Position numbers and translations under genes: made by a program. A stretch of 64,000 nt of DNA. Source: Pseudoxanthomonas winnipegensis. Lineage in GTDB: Bacteria > Pseudomonadota > Gammaproteobacteria > Xanthomonadales > Xanthomonadaceae. The notes under the pieces are model-generated. The model saw only the letters and a list, made by a program, of their open reading frames with translations, had not been told where the DNA came from and searched no databases. The stretch is from assembly GCF_004283755.1 (NCBI RefSeq), contig NZ_SHMH01000002.1, forward strand, positions 124,001 through 188,000, in the 5' to 3' direction. This document shows positions 1-8,344 of this stretch, piece by piece. Positions within the stretch are counted from its first letter, which is position 1, and every line of letters begins with the position of its first letter.

Positions 1-1197
1 GATGGCCTGGGCGACGCGCTCCAGGTTGCCGGCGTTGAGCGCGGCCACGCAGATGCGGCCGGAGCCGATGGCGTAGATGGCGTGTTCCTCGCGCAGGCGG
101 TCCACCTGGTCCCGGGTCAGGCCCGAGTAGCTGAACATGCCGGCCTGCTTGGAGATGAAGCCGAAGTCGCCGGCACCGGCGTCGGCCAGCTTCTGCACCA
201 GGCCCGCGCGCAGCGAGTGGATGCGCTCGCGCATGGCGGTCAGCTCGTCTTCCCACTCCGCGCGCAGCTCGGGGTTGTTCAGCACACCGGCCACCAGGGC
301 GGCGCCGTGCGTGGACGGGCTGGAGTAGATGGTGCGGATGATGCGCTTGACGTGCGACTGCACGGCCTTGGCCTGCTCGGCGGTGGCCGCCACGATCGAC
401 AGCGCGCCCACGCGCTCGCCGTACAGCGAGAACGACTTGGAGTACGAGCTGGCGACGATGAAATCGCTGATGCCGGCGTCGACGATCACCTGCAGCGCGG
501 CCGAGTCCTCGCGGATGCCCTTGTCGAAGCCCTGGTAGGCCAGGTCGATGAAGGGGAACAGGTCGCCGTCCTTCAACACCTGCGCCACCTGCTTCCACTG
601 CTCGACGGTGAGGTCGGCGCCGGTGGGGTTGTGGCAGCACGCGTGCAGCAGCACGGTGGTCTTGGGCTTGAGCGCCTTCAGGTCGGCCAGCATGCCGGCG
701 AAGTCCACCCCTTGGGTGGCCGCGTCGAAATAGGTGTACTCGCCGACCTCGAAGCCGGCGGCCTCGAACACGGCGCGGTGGTTCTCCCACGAGGGCTTGC
801 TCAGCGCTAGGGTGGCGTGCGGCAGCAGTTTGCGCAGGGTCTCGGCGCCCACGCGCAGCGCACCGCTGCCGCCGACGGTTTGGGTGGTGGCCACGCGGCC
901 GGCGGCCAGCAGCGGCGAATCCTTGCCGAACAGCAGCTCGCGGGTGGCCTGGGTGTAGGCCGGCAGGCCGTCGATCGGCAGGTAGCCGCGCGGCTTGGCC
1001 TCCAGCGCCAGGGCTTCCTCGACCTTGGCCACGGCCTTGAGCAGCGGGATGCGGCCGGTTTCGTCGTAGTAGATGCCCACGCCCAGATTGACCTTGCCCG
1101 GGCGGGGATCGTGGTTGTAGGCCTCGGTCAGGCCCAGGATGGGATCGCCCGGGACCTGTTCAACGGATGCAAAAGAAGACACGGCGTGACTCGACAT
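1..1197 (-). CDS. tyrB: Aromatic/aspartate aminotransferase, C-terminus cut by window edge
   Basis: This is a pyridoxal-phosphate class I aminotransferase that moves amino groups between aromatic amino acids or aspartate and 2-oxo acids. The translation begins MSSHAVSSFASVEQVPGDP and reads without a stop for 399 codons to the window edge, so only the last few residues of a roughly 400-residue enzyme are missing. The catalytic lysine sits in SSYSKSFSLYGERVG, and the NPTG and DLAYQGF cofactor motifs are present. The start ATG is preceded by a GGAGG-type site. TyrB and AspC share this fold, so substrate preference cannot be decided from sequence alone; the symbol is provisional. Phenylalanine hydroxylase lies far away at 20828. 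Confidence 0.9.
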   Translation of the reverse strand, partial: MSSHAVSSFASVEQVPGDPILGLTEAYNHDPRPGKVNLGVGIYYDETGRIPLLKAVAKVEEALALEAKPRGYLPIDGLPAYTQATRELLFGKDSPLLAAGRVATTQTVGGSGALRVGAETLRKLLPHATLALSKPSWENHRAVFEAAGFEVGEYTYFDAATQGVDFAGMLADLKALKPKTTVLLHACCHNPTGADLTVEQWKQVAQVLKDGDLFPFIDLAYQGFDKGIREDSAALQVIVDAGISDFIVASSYSKSFSLYGERVGALSIVAATAEQAKAVQSHVKRIIRTIYSSPSTHGAALVAGVLNNPELRAEWEDELTAMRERIHSLRAGLVQKLADAGAGDFGFISKQAGMFSYSGLTRDQVDRLREEHAIYAIGSGRICVAALNAGNLERVAQAI

Positions 1198-1425
1198 GGC
1201 GGGAGGAAGGGGGCGCGACGCGGCGCGTTCCGCGTGCCGGCGGCGATGGCCCCCGGCGCGCGAAAGGGCGCCAATCGTAGCAGGCGCGGGCAAGCGCAGA
1301 GCGCGCAACGGCGCGGGTTTGTCCCATCCTGCGGTGGTTGCGGGCGACACCATTCAGCCGTGCGACGCGATTGAAGCCGGCCTGGCCGGGGACCACACTG
1401 GGGGCCCGCCCCGCCGGAGCCGCCC

Positions 1426-1728
1426 ATGCACTTCCTGCTGTTCTACCAGACCGCCCCGGACTACCTGCAGCGCCGCCCGCTGCATCGGGCCGCCCATCTG
1501 GCCTATGCGCGCCAGGCGGTGGCGCGCGGCGAGCTGGTGCTGGGCGGTGCGGTCGGCGATCCGCCCGAGTCGGCGCTGCTGCTGTTCCAGGGCGAGGACG
1601 ACAGTGCTGCGCGGCGTTTCGCCGAAGGCGATCCCTACGTGGTCGAGGGCATCGTCGCCAGCTGGACGGTGAGGCCGTGGACCACGGTGGTTGGCGCCGA
1701 CGCGGCGCATCGTGTGCCGCTCGGCTAG
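1426..1728 (+). CDS. YciI-like protein
   Basis: This 100-residue protein matches the YciI/DGPF-type ferredoxin-like fold. It opens with the beta strand MHFLLFYQTAPDYLQRR, has a helix beginning with H-x-x-H-L-A-Y-A that carries the family's conserved histidine, and then AxxxGELVLGGAV and the FAEGDPYVVEGIV block (residues 64-78). YciI proteins are small dimers of uncertain catalytic role, sometimes acting as dehalogenases or fused to sigma factors. It lies about 230 bases from the divergently transcribed aminotransferase and just upstream of a small membrane protein. The family assignment is firm; the function is unknown. Confidence 0.8.
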   Translation: MHFLLFYQTAPDYLQRRPLHRAAHLAYARQAVARGELVLGGAVGDPPESALLLFQGEDDSAARRFAEGDPYVVEGIVASWTVRPWTTVVGADAAHRVPLG

Positions 1729-1741
1729 CGGCGCGCGCGCG

Positions 1742-1945
1742 ATGGACACCGCGAATCTGGTGTGGGGGTTGCTGTTCGGCGCGATCGGAAGCGGCTATCT
1801 GGTGTATGGGGTGCGGCAGCGGGCGCTGGTGCCGGCGTTGTGTGGCTTGGCGTTGGGGGTGTTCACTTGGTTTGTGGATAGCGCTTGGGTGACGGTAGTG
1901 ATGGGATTGGGGTTGATGGCCGTGCCGTACTTCGTGCGGTTCTGA
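1742..1945 (+). CDS. Small two-helix membrane protein
   Basis: This predicted 67-residue inner-membrane protein has two hydrophobic segments, at about residues 5-22 (LVWGLLFGAIGSGYLVYGV) and 29-64, separated by a short basic loop (RQR). The ATG at 1742 was chosen because the in-frame extension upstream (from 1691) overlaps the preceding gene and is hydrophilic and arginine-rich. The start lies 14 bases after the stop of the YciI-like gene, so the two are probably co-transcribed. Small proteins of this shape are common in Xanthomonadaceae, but no function can be named. Confidence 0.6.
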   Translation: MDTANLVWGLLFGAIGSGYLVYGVRQRALVPALCGLALGVFTWFVDSAWVTVVMGLGLMAVPYFVRF

Positions 1946-1964
1946 TGGCGTGCTTCGGTGCACC

Positions 1965-2250
1965 CGCGTCGGCGCTTTGAGTAAGGCGCGCGCCTGCGGC
2001 GCGCAAAGTGCAAAGCTTTCGCGCCTGCGGCGCGACTTCCTTTTGTCTTGTCAAAAGGAAGCAAAACCGCTTCTCGCCGGGACGCACGCCGACGCTGCGC
2101 GTCGGTCCCCTGCGCTCCTCGCAAAGCAGGGCATTTATCCCCTTTTGGGGACGGCGCCCAAACTCGCTTCGCTCAGACAGGGCGCCTCTTCGGCCCTGCT
2201 TCGCTGCGGTGCTCGGCGTGCTTTACGGCTCAGACAGGTAAAGCAACAGC
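1965..2250. repeat. Hairpin-rich non-coding block
   Basis: This stretch between the small membrane gene and the DUF779 gene has no credible gene. It contains nested short inverted repeats (GCGCGCCTGCGGCGCGC; CCTTTTGTCTTGTCAAAAGG) followed by a GC-rich section. All three frames stay open for long distances in arginine- and alanine-rich translations, which is typical of dispersed intergenic repeats in Xanthomonadaceae that are often misannotated as hypothetical proteins. Only this copy is in the window, so its status as a dispersed repeat is inferred. Confidence 0.4.
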
Positions 2251-2267
2251 AAAAGCAGAAGCTCTCG

Positions 2268-2320
<53 letters not shown>

Positions 2321-2337
2321 AAGCAGCCCATTCAGAT

Positions 2338-2366
2338 CGTCATTCCCGCGAACGCGGGAATCCAGG
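2338..2366. repeat. TTCCCGCG palindromic repeat
   Basis: The core ATTCCCGCGAACGCGGGAAT is a near-perfect palindrome flanked by CGTC and CCAG. Two related copies in opposite orientation lie at 59852-59966. Such elements are scattered through many Xanthomonadaceae genomes and fold into hairpins in transcripts. This one lies about 60 bases downstream of the DUF779 stop codon and might act as its transcript end. Confidence 0.7.
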
Positions 2367-2428
2367 GACTTTGCTCTTGCGCACTTGCCTCCGAGCGACG
2401 CCAACAGGGCAAGCGGCGAAGGCAGAAC

Positions 2429-2800
2429 CTAAACCTTCCCCTCCGCCTGCAACGCTTCGAACTCCTCATCCGCGAACAGCCGCGAGCGCACCAGGAAGCG
2501 CACCCCTTCGCCGTTGTCCAGCGAGAACATGCCGCCGCGCCCGGGCACCACATCGATGATCAGCTGGGTGTGCTTCCAGTATTCGAACTGCGAGGGGCTG
2601 ATATAGAAATCCGCCCCGCCGATCTCGCCCAGGCGCACATCGCGGTCGCCGACGATGAAGTCGCCGACCGGGTAGCACATGGGCGAGGAGCCGTCGCAGC
2701 AGCCGCCGGACTGGTGGAACAGCACCGGGCCGTGGCGGCCCCGCAGCCGCTCGATCAGCTGCAGGGCGGGCAGGGTGGCGATGACCTGGCGGGTGTCCAT
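2429..2800 (-). CDS. DUF779 family protein
   Basis: This 123-residue cytoplasmic protein belongs to the DUF779 family, which is typically encoded beside ExaC/AcoD-type aldehyde dehydrogenases. The conserved cysteine motif SGGCCDGSSPMCYP lies at about residues 31-44 and suggests metal or thiol chemistry. The later FYISPSQFEYWKHTQLIIDV block is also typical of the family. It starts 32 bases after the PqqU-like receptor stop, so it is probably the last gene of the alcohol-oxidation cluster. Its usual partner, the aldehyde dehydrogenase, is more than 11 kb upstream at the other end of the cluster. The molecular function of DUF779 is not known to me. Confidence 0.85.
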   Translation of the reverse strand: MDTRQVIATLPALQLIERLRGRHGPVLFHQSGGCCDGSSPMCYPVGDFIVGDRDVRLGEIGGADFYISPSQFEYWKHTQLIIDVVPGRGGMFSLDNGEGVRFLVRSRLFADEEFEALQAEGKV

Positions 2801-2832
2801 GACGGGCTCCTGATGGGTTGGGTGGGGGGCGA

Positions 2833-4971
2833 TCAGCCGTCGCCGCCCCAGGTCCAGCGTGCGCCGACCATGACGCCGCGGCCCGGGCCGGGTTCGTAGT
2901 AGCGGCCATTGCCTTCGTTGACGATGACCGAGCCGATGTAGCGCTGGTCCAGCGCATTGTCCACGCGCACGAAGCCCTTCAGCGCGCCGCTGGCGTAGCG
3001 ACAGCGGTAACCGGCCTCAAGCCCGACCAGGAAGTACCCTGGCGCGCGCGCGGTGCCGGCGTCGTTGACGGTGACATCGCCCACGCCTTCGCCGTCCAGC
3101 TGTGCGCTCCAGTCGCCGTGGCGCCAGCCCAACGTCGCGTTGAGCTGGTTGCGCGCGGTGCCGGGGATGCGCGTGCCGGCGGCCACCAGGGTGGTGGGGT
3201 TGTTGCAGCCGGCGGCGGTGCAGATCGGGAAGCTGTCGCGGAAGGTGGCGTCCAGATAGGTATAGGCCAGGTCAAGCGACCAGTCCTGCGCTAGCGGCAG
3301 GCCGGCGCTCAGCTCCACGCCCTGGCGGCGCGCGCTGCCGACGTTGCGATAGCTGCTGCGGCCGCCGACGTTGCGCGCCACGGCCAGCTCGTCGTCGGTG
3401 TTGGCGCGGAACAGCGCCAGCTCGGCATGCGCGCCGGACTGGGCATGCCACTTGGCGCCCAGCTCGACATCGCGGCTGATCGAGGGCTGCAAGTCGAAGG
3501 CCAGCCCCGCGCCGCCATCGGCGCGGTAGCCGATCTCGTTGAAGGTCGGCGTCTCGAAGCCGCGCCCGGCCGACACGTACAGGCTCAGATCCTCGCGCGC
3601 GGCGAAGCTCAGGCCGGCCACCGGCGTGGTCTCCGAATAGGTGCGCCGGCCGCTGTCGTCCGGGTTGCCGGCGGTGATGTAGAAGTCGCGCGAGGAGAAG
3701 CGCACCTGGCTATGGCGCAGGCCGGCCAGCAGCGACAGGCGCGGCACGAATTCCCAGTAGGCCTGCGCGTACTGGTCGAAGTTCTCGACCACATCGCGCT
3801 CGTTGCGGCGCAGCCGGCCGCGCACGCCCAGCGTGCTGCCGACGAAGTTCTCGTAGCCGCGCCGCTGCTGGCGCTGCTTCTCGAAATTGGTGCCGGCGGT
3901 GAACTCGAGCGGCCGCCCGGCCGCCTCGCCCTGCCACGACCAGCGCCCGTCGGCGCCGCCGTAGTCGCTGTCCAGGTCGATCACGCCGCCGGCCTGCAGC
4001 GGATTGGCCTGGGTCGCGGCGGGAATGGACTGGTACTGCACCACTTTGCGGTTGCCGCCCCAGGCGGACACGCGCACGGTCTGCTGCGCGCTCAGCGGCA
4101 GGGTGTAGAGCGCGCCCAGCTGGTTCTGCTGCACCGACTTGCGGGTGTTGTACTGATCGGCCTGCGGCGTGGCCTGGGTGCGGTCGGCGTCGACCTGCGC
4201 CTTGGTCAGGCCCAGCGGATCCTGCGCATCGCTGCGGAAGGCGTTGCCGACCAGGTCCAGCGTGCCGGCGCTCCCCAAGTCGAAGGTGAACTTGGCATTG
4301 CCCGAATCGCGGTCGGCCGCGCTGTGCTGGCGATAGCCGTCGGTCATGAAGCGCTGCACCGCCACGTTGTAGCCCACCGCGCCGGCGGTGCCACGCACGC
4401 GGGCGCCGGCGGTCCAGCTGTCGTCGCGGCCGTAGGTGGTCTGCACCGTGAGCTCGGGCGCCTGGGTCGGCGCGGCGCTCCACAGCTGGATCACCCCGCC
4501 GGAGGAATTGCCGTACAGCGCCGAGAACGGCCCGCGCAGCACGTCCACGCGGCCGCCGCCGAGCAGGTTGAAGTGCGAGACCTGGCCCTGGCCGTCGGGC
4601 ATCGCCGCCGGGATACCGTCGGCATACAGGCGGATGCCGCGCACGCCGAAGGTGGTGCGCGCGCCGAAGCCGCGCACCGACAGCTGCGTGTCCTGGGCGT
4701 AGTTCTGCCGGTCGCGCGCCAGGATGCCGGGCACGCCCTGCAGCTCGTCGGACAGGTTGACGTCGTTGTGGCCGCCTTCGCCCAGGTCGATGCTCGACAC
4801 CGACGCGGGCACGCGGAAGGCCGGGACGCGCTCCAGGCGCGTGGTCACCACGATGCGATCCAGGGTGAGCGCATCGGTCGGCGCGGCGGGCTCGTCGGCC
4901 AGGGCAGGGGCGGAGGCGGACAGCGCGGCCAGGCAGGCCGCGTGCAGCGAAGTCGGGCGAAAACGGGTCAT
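2833..4971 (-). CDS. pqqU: TonB-dependent receptor, PqqU (YncD)-like PQQ importer
   Basis: This 712-residue outer-membrane receptor probably imports the cofactor pyrroloquinoline quinone. It has a signal peptide ending near ALADE, a TonB box (LDRIVVTTR), a plug and a beta-barrel. From memory, many stretches match Escherichia coli YncD/PqqU: RQNYAQDTQLSVRGFG, GIRLYADGIPAAMPDGQGQ, LRGPFSALYGNSSGGV, GRGFETPTFNEIGYRADG and the C-terminal YIGSVIVNEGNGRYYEPGPG. The reading frame stays open far upstream, but the ATG at 4971 gives the only clean signal peptide. It sits in a cluster with a PQQ-dependent dehydrogenase, and no PQQ synthesis genes are visible here, which supports cofactor scavenging. Other ligands are possible but less likely. 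Confidence 0.85.
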   Translation of the reverse strand: MTRFRPTSLHAACLAALSASAPALADEPAAPTDALTLDRIVVTTRLERVPAFRVPASVSSIDLGEGGHNDVNLSDELQGVPGILARDRQNYAQDTQLSVRGFGARTTFGVRGIRLYADGIPAAMPDGQGQVSHFNLLGGGRVDVLRGPFSALYGNSSGGVIQLWSAAPTQAPELTVQTTYGRDDSWTAGARVRGTAGAVGYNVAVQRFMTDGYRQHSAADRDSGNAKFTFDLGSAGTLDLVGNAFRSDAQDPLGLTKAQVDADRTQATPQADQYNTRKSVQQNQLGALYTLPLSAQQTVRVSAWGGNRKVVQYQSIPAATQANPLQAGGVIDLDSDYGGADGRWSWQGEAAGRPLEFTAGTNFEKQRQQRRGYENFVGSTLGVRGRLRRNERDVVENFDQYAQAYWEFVPRLSLLAGLRHSQVRFSSRDFYITAGNPDDSGRRTYSETTPVAGLSFAAREDLSLYVSAGRGFETPTFNEIGYRADGGAGLAFDLQPSISRDVELGAKWHAQSGAHAELALFRANTDDELAVARNVGGRSSYRNVGSARRQGVELSAGLPLAQDWSLDLAYTYLDATFRDSFPICTAAGCNNPTTLVAAGTRIPGTARNQLNATLGWRHGDWSAQLDGEGVGDVTVNDAGTARAPGYFLVGLEAGYRCRYASGALKGFVRVDNALDQRYIGSVIVNEGNGRYYEPGPGRGVMVGARWTWGGDG

Positions 4972-5008
4972 CAACGTCAAGGCATCATGGGGAAGGAAAG
5001 AAGGCGCA

Positions 5009-5031
5009 CCGCGCAGCCTCGGGCTGCGCGG
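5009..5031 (-). terminator. Probable terminator after adhP
   Basis: A perfect 10-bp stem (CCGCGCAGCC with GGCTGCGCGG) closes a three-base loop. Read in the direction of adhP it is followed by a pyrimidine-rich run containing CTTCTTTCCTTCC. It sits about 125 bases after the adhP stop and about 40 bases before the pqqU start, so it could end the adhP transcript or attenuate read-through into pqqU. Confidence 0.5.
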
Positions 5032-5156
5032 GTGGCGCGTGCGTCGGCAGGCCGGGCGCACGCGACAAGGAGAACACGCCGGTCCACCGCAAGGGTGAAG
5101 ATCCACGTGCGCGACGCGGATCCCGGCAGGCGCGCGCGGTGCGCAAGCATGGCCTG

Positions 5157-6185
5157 TTATGCCGCCATGTCCAGCACTACGCGGCCTTCGATCTGGCCGG
5201 CGTGCATCCTGGCGAACACCGCGTTGATGTTGTCCAGCGTGTCGGTGGTCACCGTCGCGGCGACCTTGCCGGCCTGGGCGAACTCCAGCGACTCCTGCAG
5301 GTCCAGGCGCGTGCCGACGATGGAGCCGCGCACGGTCACCCCGTTGAGCACCATGCCGAAGATGTCCAGCGGGAACTGGCCCGGCGGCAGGCCGTTGAGC
5401 GAGACCGTGCCGCCGCGGCGGACCATGCCGATGGCCTGCTCGAAGGCCTTGGGCGAGACCGCGGTGACCAGCGCGCCGTGCGCGCCGCCGATCTCTTTCT
5501 TGAGAAAGGCCACCGGATCGGTGCTGCGCGCGTTGACCGTCACCGTCGCGCCCAGGCGCGTGGCCAGCGCCAGCTTGGCGTCGTCCACGTCCACCGCGGC
5601 CACGTTCAGCCCCATCGCCTTGGCGTACTGCACCGCCATGTGACCCAGGCCGCCGATGCCGGAGATCACCACCCAGTTGCCGGGCCGGGTGTCGGTGACC
5701 TTCAGCCCCTTGTACACGGTGACGCCGGCGCACAGGATCGGCGCGACCTCGACGAAGCCGACGTTCTTCGGCAGATGGCCGACATAGCCGGCGTTGGCCA
5801 GCGCGTACTCGGCGAAGCCGCCGTTGACCGAGTAGCCGGTGTTCTGCTGCGCCTCGCACAGCGTCTCCCAGCCGCCCAGGCAGTGCTCGCAGTGGCCGCA
5901 GGCCGAGTACAGCCACGGGATGCCGACGCGGTCGCCTTCCTTGACGTGGGTGACGCCTTCGCCGACGGCCACGACATGGCCGACGCCCTCGTGGCCGGGG
6001 ATGAAGGGCGGGTTGGGCTTGACCGGCCAGTCGCCCTCGGCCGCGTGCAGGTCGGTGTGGCATACGCCGCAGGCTTCGATCTTGACCAGCAGATCGCCGG
6101 CCCTGGGCCGCGGCACGGCCACCTCCTCGATCGTCAGCGGCTGGCCGAAGGCGCGGACCACGGCGGCTTTCATCGTCTTGTTCAT
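5157..6185 (-). CDS. adhP: Zinc-dependent alcohol dehydrogenase AdhP
   Basis: This NAD-dependent medium-chain alcohol dehydrogenase (342 residues from this start) interconverts primary alcohols and aldehydes in the cytoplasm. It shows the catalytic zinc motif [16 protein letters not shown] and the second ligand region GHEGVGHV. It also has the four-cysteine structural zinc loop ([15 protein letters not shown]) and the Rossmann motif [17 protein letters not shown]. Start choices are GTG at 6194, ATG at 6185 and ATG at 6176; the ATG at 6185 was preferred because AGGAG lies 11 bases upstream, whereas it would almost abut the GTG. An FNR-like box lies 65-78 bases upstream. It is flanked by azurin and pqqU on the same strand. 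Confidence 0.9.
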   Translation of the reverse strand: MNKTMKAAVVRAFGQPLTIEEVAVPRPRAGDLLVKIEACGVCHTDLHAAEGDWPVKPNPPFIPGHEGVGHVVAVGEGVTHVKEGDRVGIPWLYSACGHCEHCLGGWETLCEAQQNTGYSVNGGFAEYALANAGYVGHLPKNVGFVEVAPILCAGVTVYKGLKVTDTRPGNWVVISGIGGLGHMAVQYAKAMGLNVAAVDVDDAKLALATRLGATVTVNARSTDPVAFLKKEIGGAHGALVTAVSPKAFEQAIGMVRRGGTVSLNGLPPGQFPLDIFGMVLNGVTVRGSIVGTRLDLQESLEFAQAGKVAATVTTDTLDNINAVFARMHAGQIEGRVVLDMAA

Positions 6186-6249
6186 GGGATTCACAGCTCC
6201 TGTGGGGGTGTCTCCAGCCGCAGGCTAGGCCGACGCATCGGCCCCCGCC

Positions 6250-6263
6250 TTGATCCCGGTCAA
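6250..6263 (-). promoter_or_regulatory. FNR/ANR-like box upstream of adhP
   Basis: In the gene direction the site reads TTGACCGGGATCAA, one mismatch from the FNR consensus TTGAT-N4-ATCAA. A possible -10 element, TAGCCT, lies at 6222-6227 with about 32 bases between centres, the geometry of a class II activated promoter. This suggests that adhP is controlled by oxygen, separately from the rest of the cluster. The site is a sequence match only. Confidence 0.5.
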
Positions 6264-6308
6264 TTCGCCGACCGGACAATTCCCGACCCTGGGTGCATGC
6301 AACGCGGC

Positions 6309-6761
6309 TCAGCCGAAGACGAACTTGCCCTTCATCAGCGTGGAGTGGCCCGGGAAGGAGCAGAAGAAGCTGTAGTCGCCGCCCTTGGTCAGCTTGGACG
6401 TGGAGAAGGTCACCATGTCGCGCTGACCGCCGCCGATCACCTTGGTGTGGGCGATCACGCGCTCGTCGCCGGCCTTGAGGAACCCGGCGGCCATGCCGGC
6501 CTTCATGCCATCGGCATCGATGCCGGCCATGTCGGCCGTCTTGGCCAGCACCCAGTCGTGGCCCATCACATTGGCGGCCAGCTTGCCGGTATGGGTCAGG
6601 GTCACGCTCACCTGGGTGCAGGCCGCGTCGATCCGGATCTCGGTCTTGTCGAACTTCATCGCATCGTCCCCGCTGATGGCGACGTTGCAGGTCTTGGCGA
6701 ACGCGGCGGGGGCCATCAGGCCCAAGCACAGCAACAGCAGGGTGGGGATCAGCTTGCGCAT
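6309..6761 (-). CDS. azu: Azurin, periplasmic blue copper protein
   Basis: This 150-residue precursor has a signal peptide ending APAAFA and a mature domain of azurin length. All copper ligands are visible: His68 (MGHDW), Cys134 and His139 (FFCSFPGH) and Met143. Cys25 and Cys48 would form the conserved disulfide. Azurins carry single electrons in the periplasm between dehydrogenases or cytochromes and terminal oxidases or reductases. Its place between the porin and AdhP in a quinoprotein cluster suggests that it accepts electrons derived from the alcohol dehydrogenase, directly or through the fused cytochrome c. The family is certain; the partner is inferred. Confidence 0.95.
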   Translation of the reverse strand: MRKLIPTLLLLCLGLMAPAAFAKTCNVAISGDDAMKFDKTEIRIDAACTQVSVTLTHTGKLAANVMGHDWVLAKTADMAGIDADGMKAGMAAGFLKAGDERVIAHTKVIGGGQRDMVTFSTSKLTKGGDYSFFCSFPGHSTLMKGKFVFG

Positions 6762-6822
6762 CGGGTTGGGTCCTCGTGTCGTGCGGGGGAAGCGGGGATG
6801 GAGCGGCTTGCGCTCGGTAGGA

Positions 6823-6863
6823 CCCACGCCGCACGCACCCCCCGCGGATGCGCACGGCGTGGG
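6823..6863 (-). terminator. Hairpin after the porin gene
   Basis: An inverted repeat with nine perfect outer pairs (CCCACGCCG with CGGCGTGGG), a two-base mismatch and four more inner pairs lies just after the porin stop codon. There is no clear T-run on the minus strand, so it may be a weak terminator or a 3' stabiliser before the azurin gene. Confidence 0.45.
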
Positions 6864-6871
6864 GTGGAACG

Positions 6872-8050
6872 CTAGAAGAAGATGATGCCGCCGACCGAAC
6901 CGCCGTTCATGTCCACGGTGGTGCCGTCGAAGGCTTCCGAACGGGTGCGCCCGCCCTCCAGGGCCAGCGTCACCGCCTTGGTGAGCTGCCAGTACACGCC
7001 CAGCGTCGCATTGGCGTTGGACTTCAGCCCGCCGGTGCCGGGCGTCTGGTCGCGGTTGCGGCTGATGCCGTAGTTGGCGCCCAGCTTGACCTTGTCGGTC
7101 AGGCCGAAGGTGCCCTGCGCCAGCCAGTTGGTGGACTTGGTGTCCTGCTGGTCGCCATCGGCCAGGATGCCCAGGCCGGTGCCGGTCTGGACGTTGACCA
7201 GCCCGCCGAAGCGCCCGGCCGTCACCGCGGCGCCGGCCTCGAAGCCGCGCATGGTGAACTGATCGTCCTCGTCGAGGCGGTTGTAGAAGCGCTGGGTCTT
7301 GGCGCCGACCCAGGCCCTGAAGTTGTCGTTCTTCCACAGCAGCTGCGCCTGCACCTGCGGCACCGACTTGGCCTCGTAGGCGCCGTTGTTGCCGACCGGG
7401 CTCACCACCGCGACGGTGGCGCTGAAGCCGCCGGCCGCCGGCGAGGTCCAGGCGATCTGGCCGTAGTTGCCCAGGTAGGTGTAGCCGGCGCCGATATGGC
7501 CCAGCGAGACGCGGCCGCGCTGGGTCGCCTGCACCGGCGCGCCCACGCCCATCAGCGTCATGTCGCTCAGGATCGCGTTGGAGCCGAACACGCCGTAGTC
7601 GCGGCCCAGCTTGAAGCTGCCGATCCGGTCGTTGCCGATGGTGAAGAAGGCCTGGCGCACGTCCACGCCGCTGTTGGCGTCGATGGCGCTGTCGGTGGCG
7701 GTGTGGGCCATGATCCCGATCGTGCCGCCGAGCTGGTAGCCCTCCTGCTCGGTGGAGAACTTGGTCACCAGCGCGTTGGGCAGCAAGCCGTTGCCGATCG
7801 TGGTGCGGCTGGATTCGCCGCCGCAGCCCAGCGCGCGGCCGGCCAGGGCCAGGCCGCCGACGGTCTGGCTGCCGCAGCTGACCGAGGTGTAGTACGCGTT
7901 GATGTAACCGCCCACATCGATCTTCCAGTCGCCGGCGGTCATCTCCACCGCTTGGGCGGCCGGCAGCGCGGCCACCAGCAGGCCGGCCGACAGCAGGCGC
8001 AGCGGCAGGTGGCGATGGCGGTGTTGGCGGGCGTGTGCTTGCTTGCTCAT
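6872..8050 (-). CDS. Outer-membrane porin
   Basis: This predicted 392-residue outer-membrane beta-barrel resembles Gram-negative trimeric porins. It has a histidine- and arginine-rich N-terminus, a signal peptide ending near ALPAAQAVE, a first strand [14 protein letters not shown], the porin-like stretch [16 protein letters not shown], many alternating aromatic strands, and a C-terminal strand ending in phenylalanine (GGIIFF). A cysteine pair near residues 58-75 may tie an extracellular loop. The start ATG follows GGGAGGGAACTGAC. It sits directly downstream of the quinoprotein genes and probably admits alcohol substrate; the substrate is inferred from context only. Confidence 0.8.
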   Translation of the reverse strand: MSKQAHARQHRHRHLPLRLLSAGLLVAALPAAQAVEMTAGDWKIDVGGYINAYYTSVSCGSQTVGGLALAGRALGCGGESSRTTIGNGLLPNALVTKFSTEQEGYQLGGTIGIMAHTATDSAIDANSGVDVRQAFFTIGNDRIGSFKLGRDYGVFGSNAILSDMTLMGVGAPVQATQRGRVSLGHIGAGYTYLGNYGQIAWTSPAAGGFSATVAVVSPVGNNGAYEAKSVPQVQAQLLWKNDNFRAWVGAKTQRFYNRLDEDDQFTMRGFEAGAAVTAGRFGGLVNVQTGTGLGILADGDQQDTKSTNWLAQGTFGLTDKVKLGANYGISRNRDQTPGTGGLKSNANATLGVYWQLTKAVTLALEGGRTRSEAFDGTTVDMNGGSVGGIIFF

Positions 8051-8309
8051 GTCAGTTCCCTCCCCGGGATGCACGTCGTTGGGCCGGTCGATACCGCGGC
8101 CGGCGTCGGTTGGACCTGGCGCACGGCCGCAGGGCGAGCGGGCGTCAGGCAAAGCGGCGGCTGGCGCACGTCGCCGGTGGCGTCGTGCGGGCTGCCTGGG
8201 TGCTGCGTGGCGTGCGTCCGTCGGGATCGGACGTTGCCCGGCTCGCCCGGCGCAGGGCCGAGGATCGACGCTGCGCGGGGAGCGCCGTCGACGGGGCGGT
8301 GAGGCGAGC

Positions 8310-8334
8310 GCCGCGACGGGATGGCCGTCGCGGC
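8310..8334 (-). terminator. Strong hairpin after the cytochrome-fusion gene
   Basis: A perfect 10-bp inverted repeat (GCCGCGACGG with CCGTCGCGGC) closes a five-base loop, 10 bases after the stop codon of the binding protein-cytochrome gene. No T-run follows on the minus strand. The remaining bases of this roughly 290-base gap upstream of the porin show no gene and no clear promoter. Confidence 0.45.
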
Positions 8335-8344
8335 GGCGTTGCGC

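Noticed and set aside
4972-5156. Possible cobalamin or other riboswitch before the TonB receptor
   Set aside because: Only a simple hairpin is present; no B12-box or multi-helix conserved core can be seen, and the hairpin fits an adhP terminator better.
4972-6855. In-frame extension upstream of the PqqU-like receptor
   Set aside because: The frame stays open through adhP and azurin, but its translation is arginine- and glycine-rich; the true start gives a clean signal peptide at 4971.
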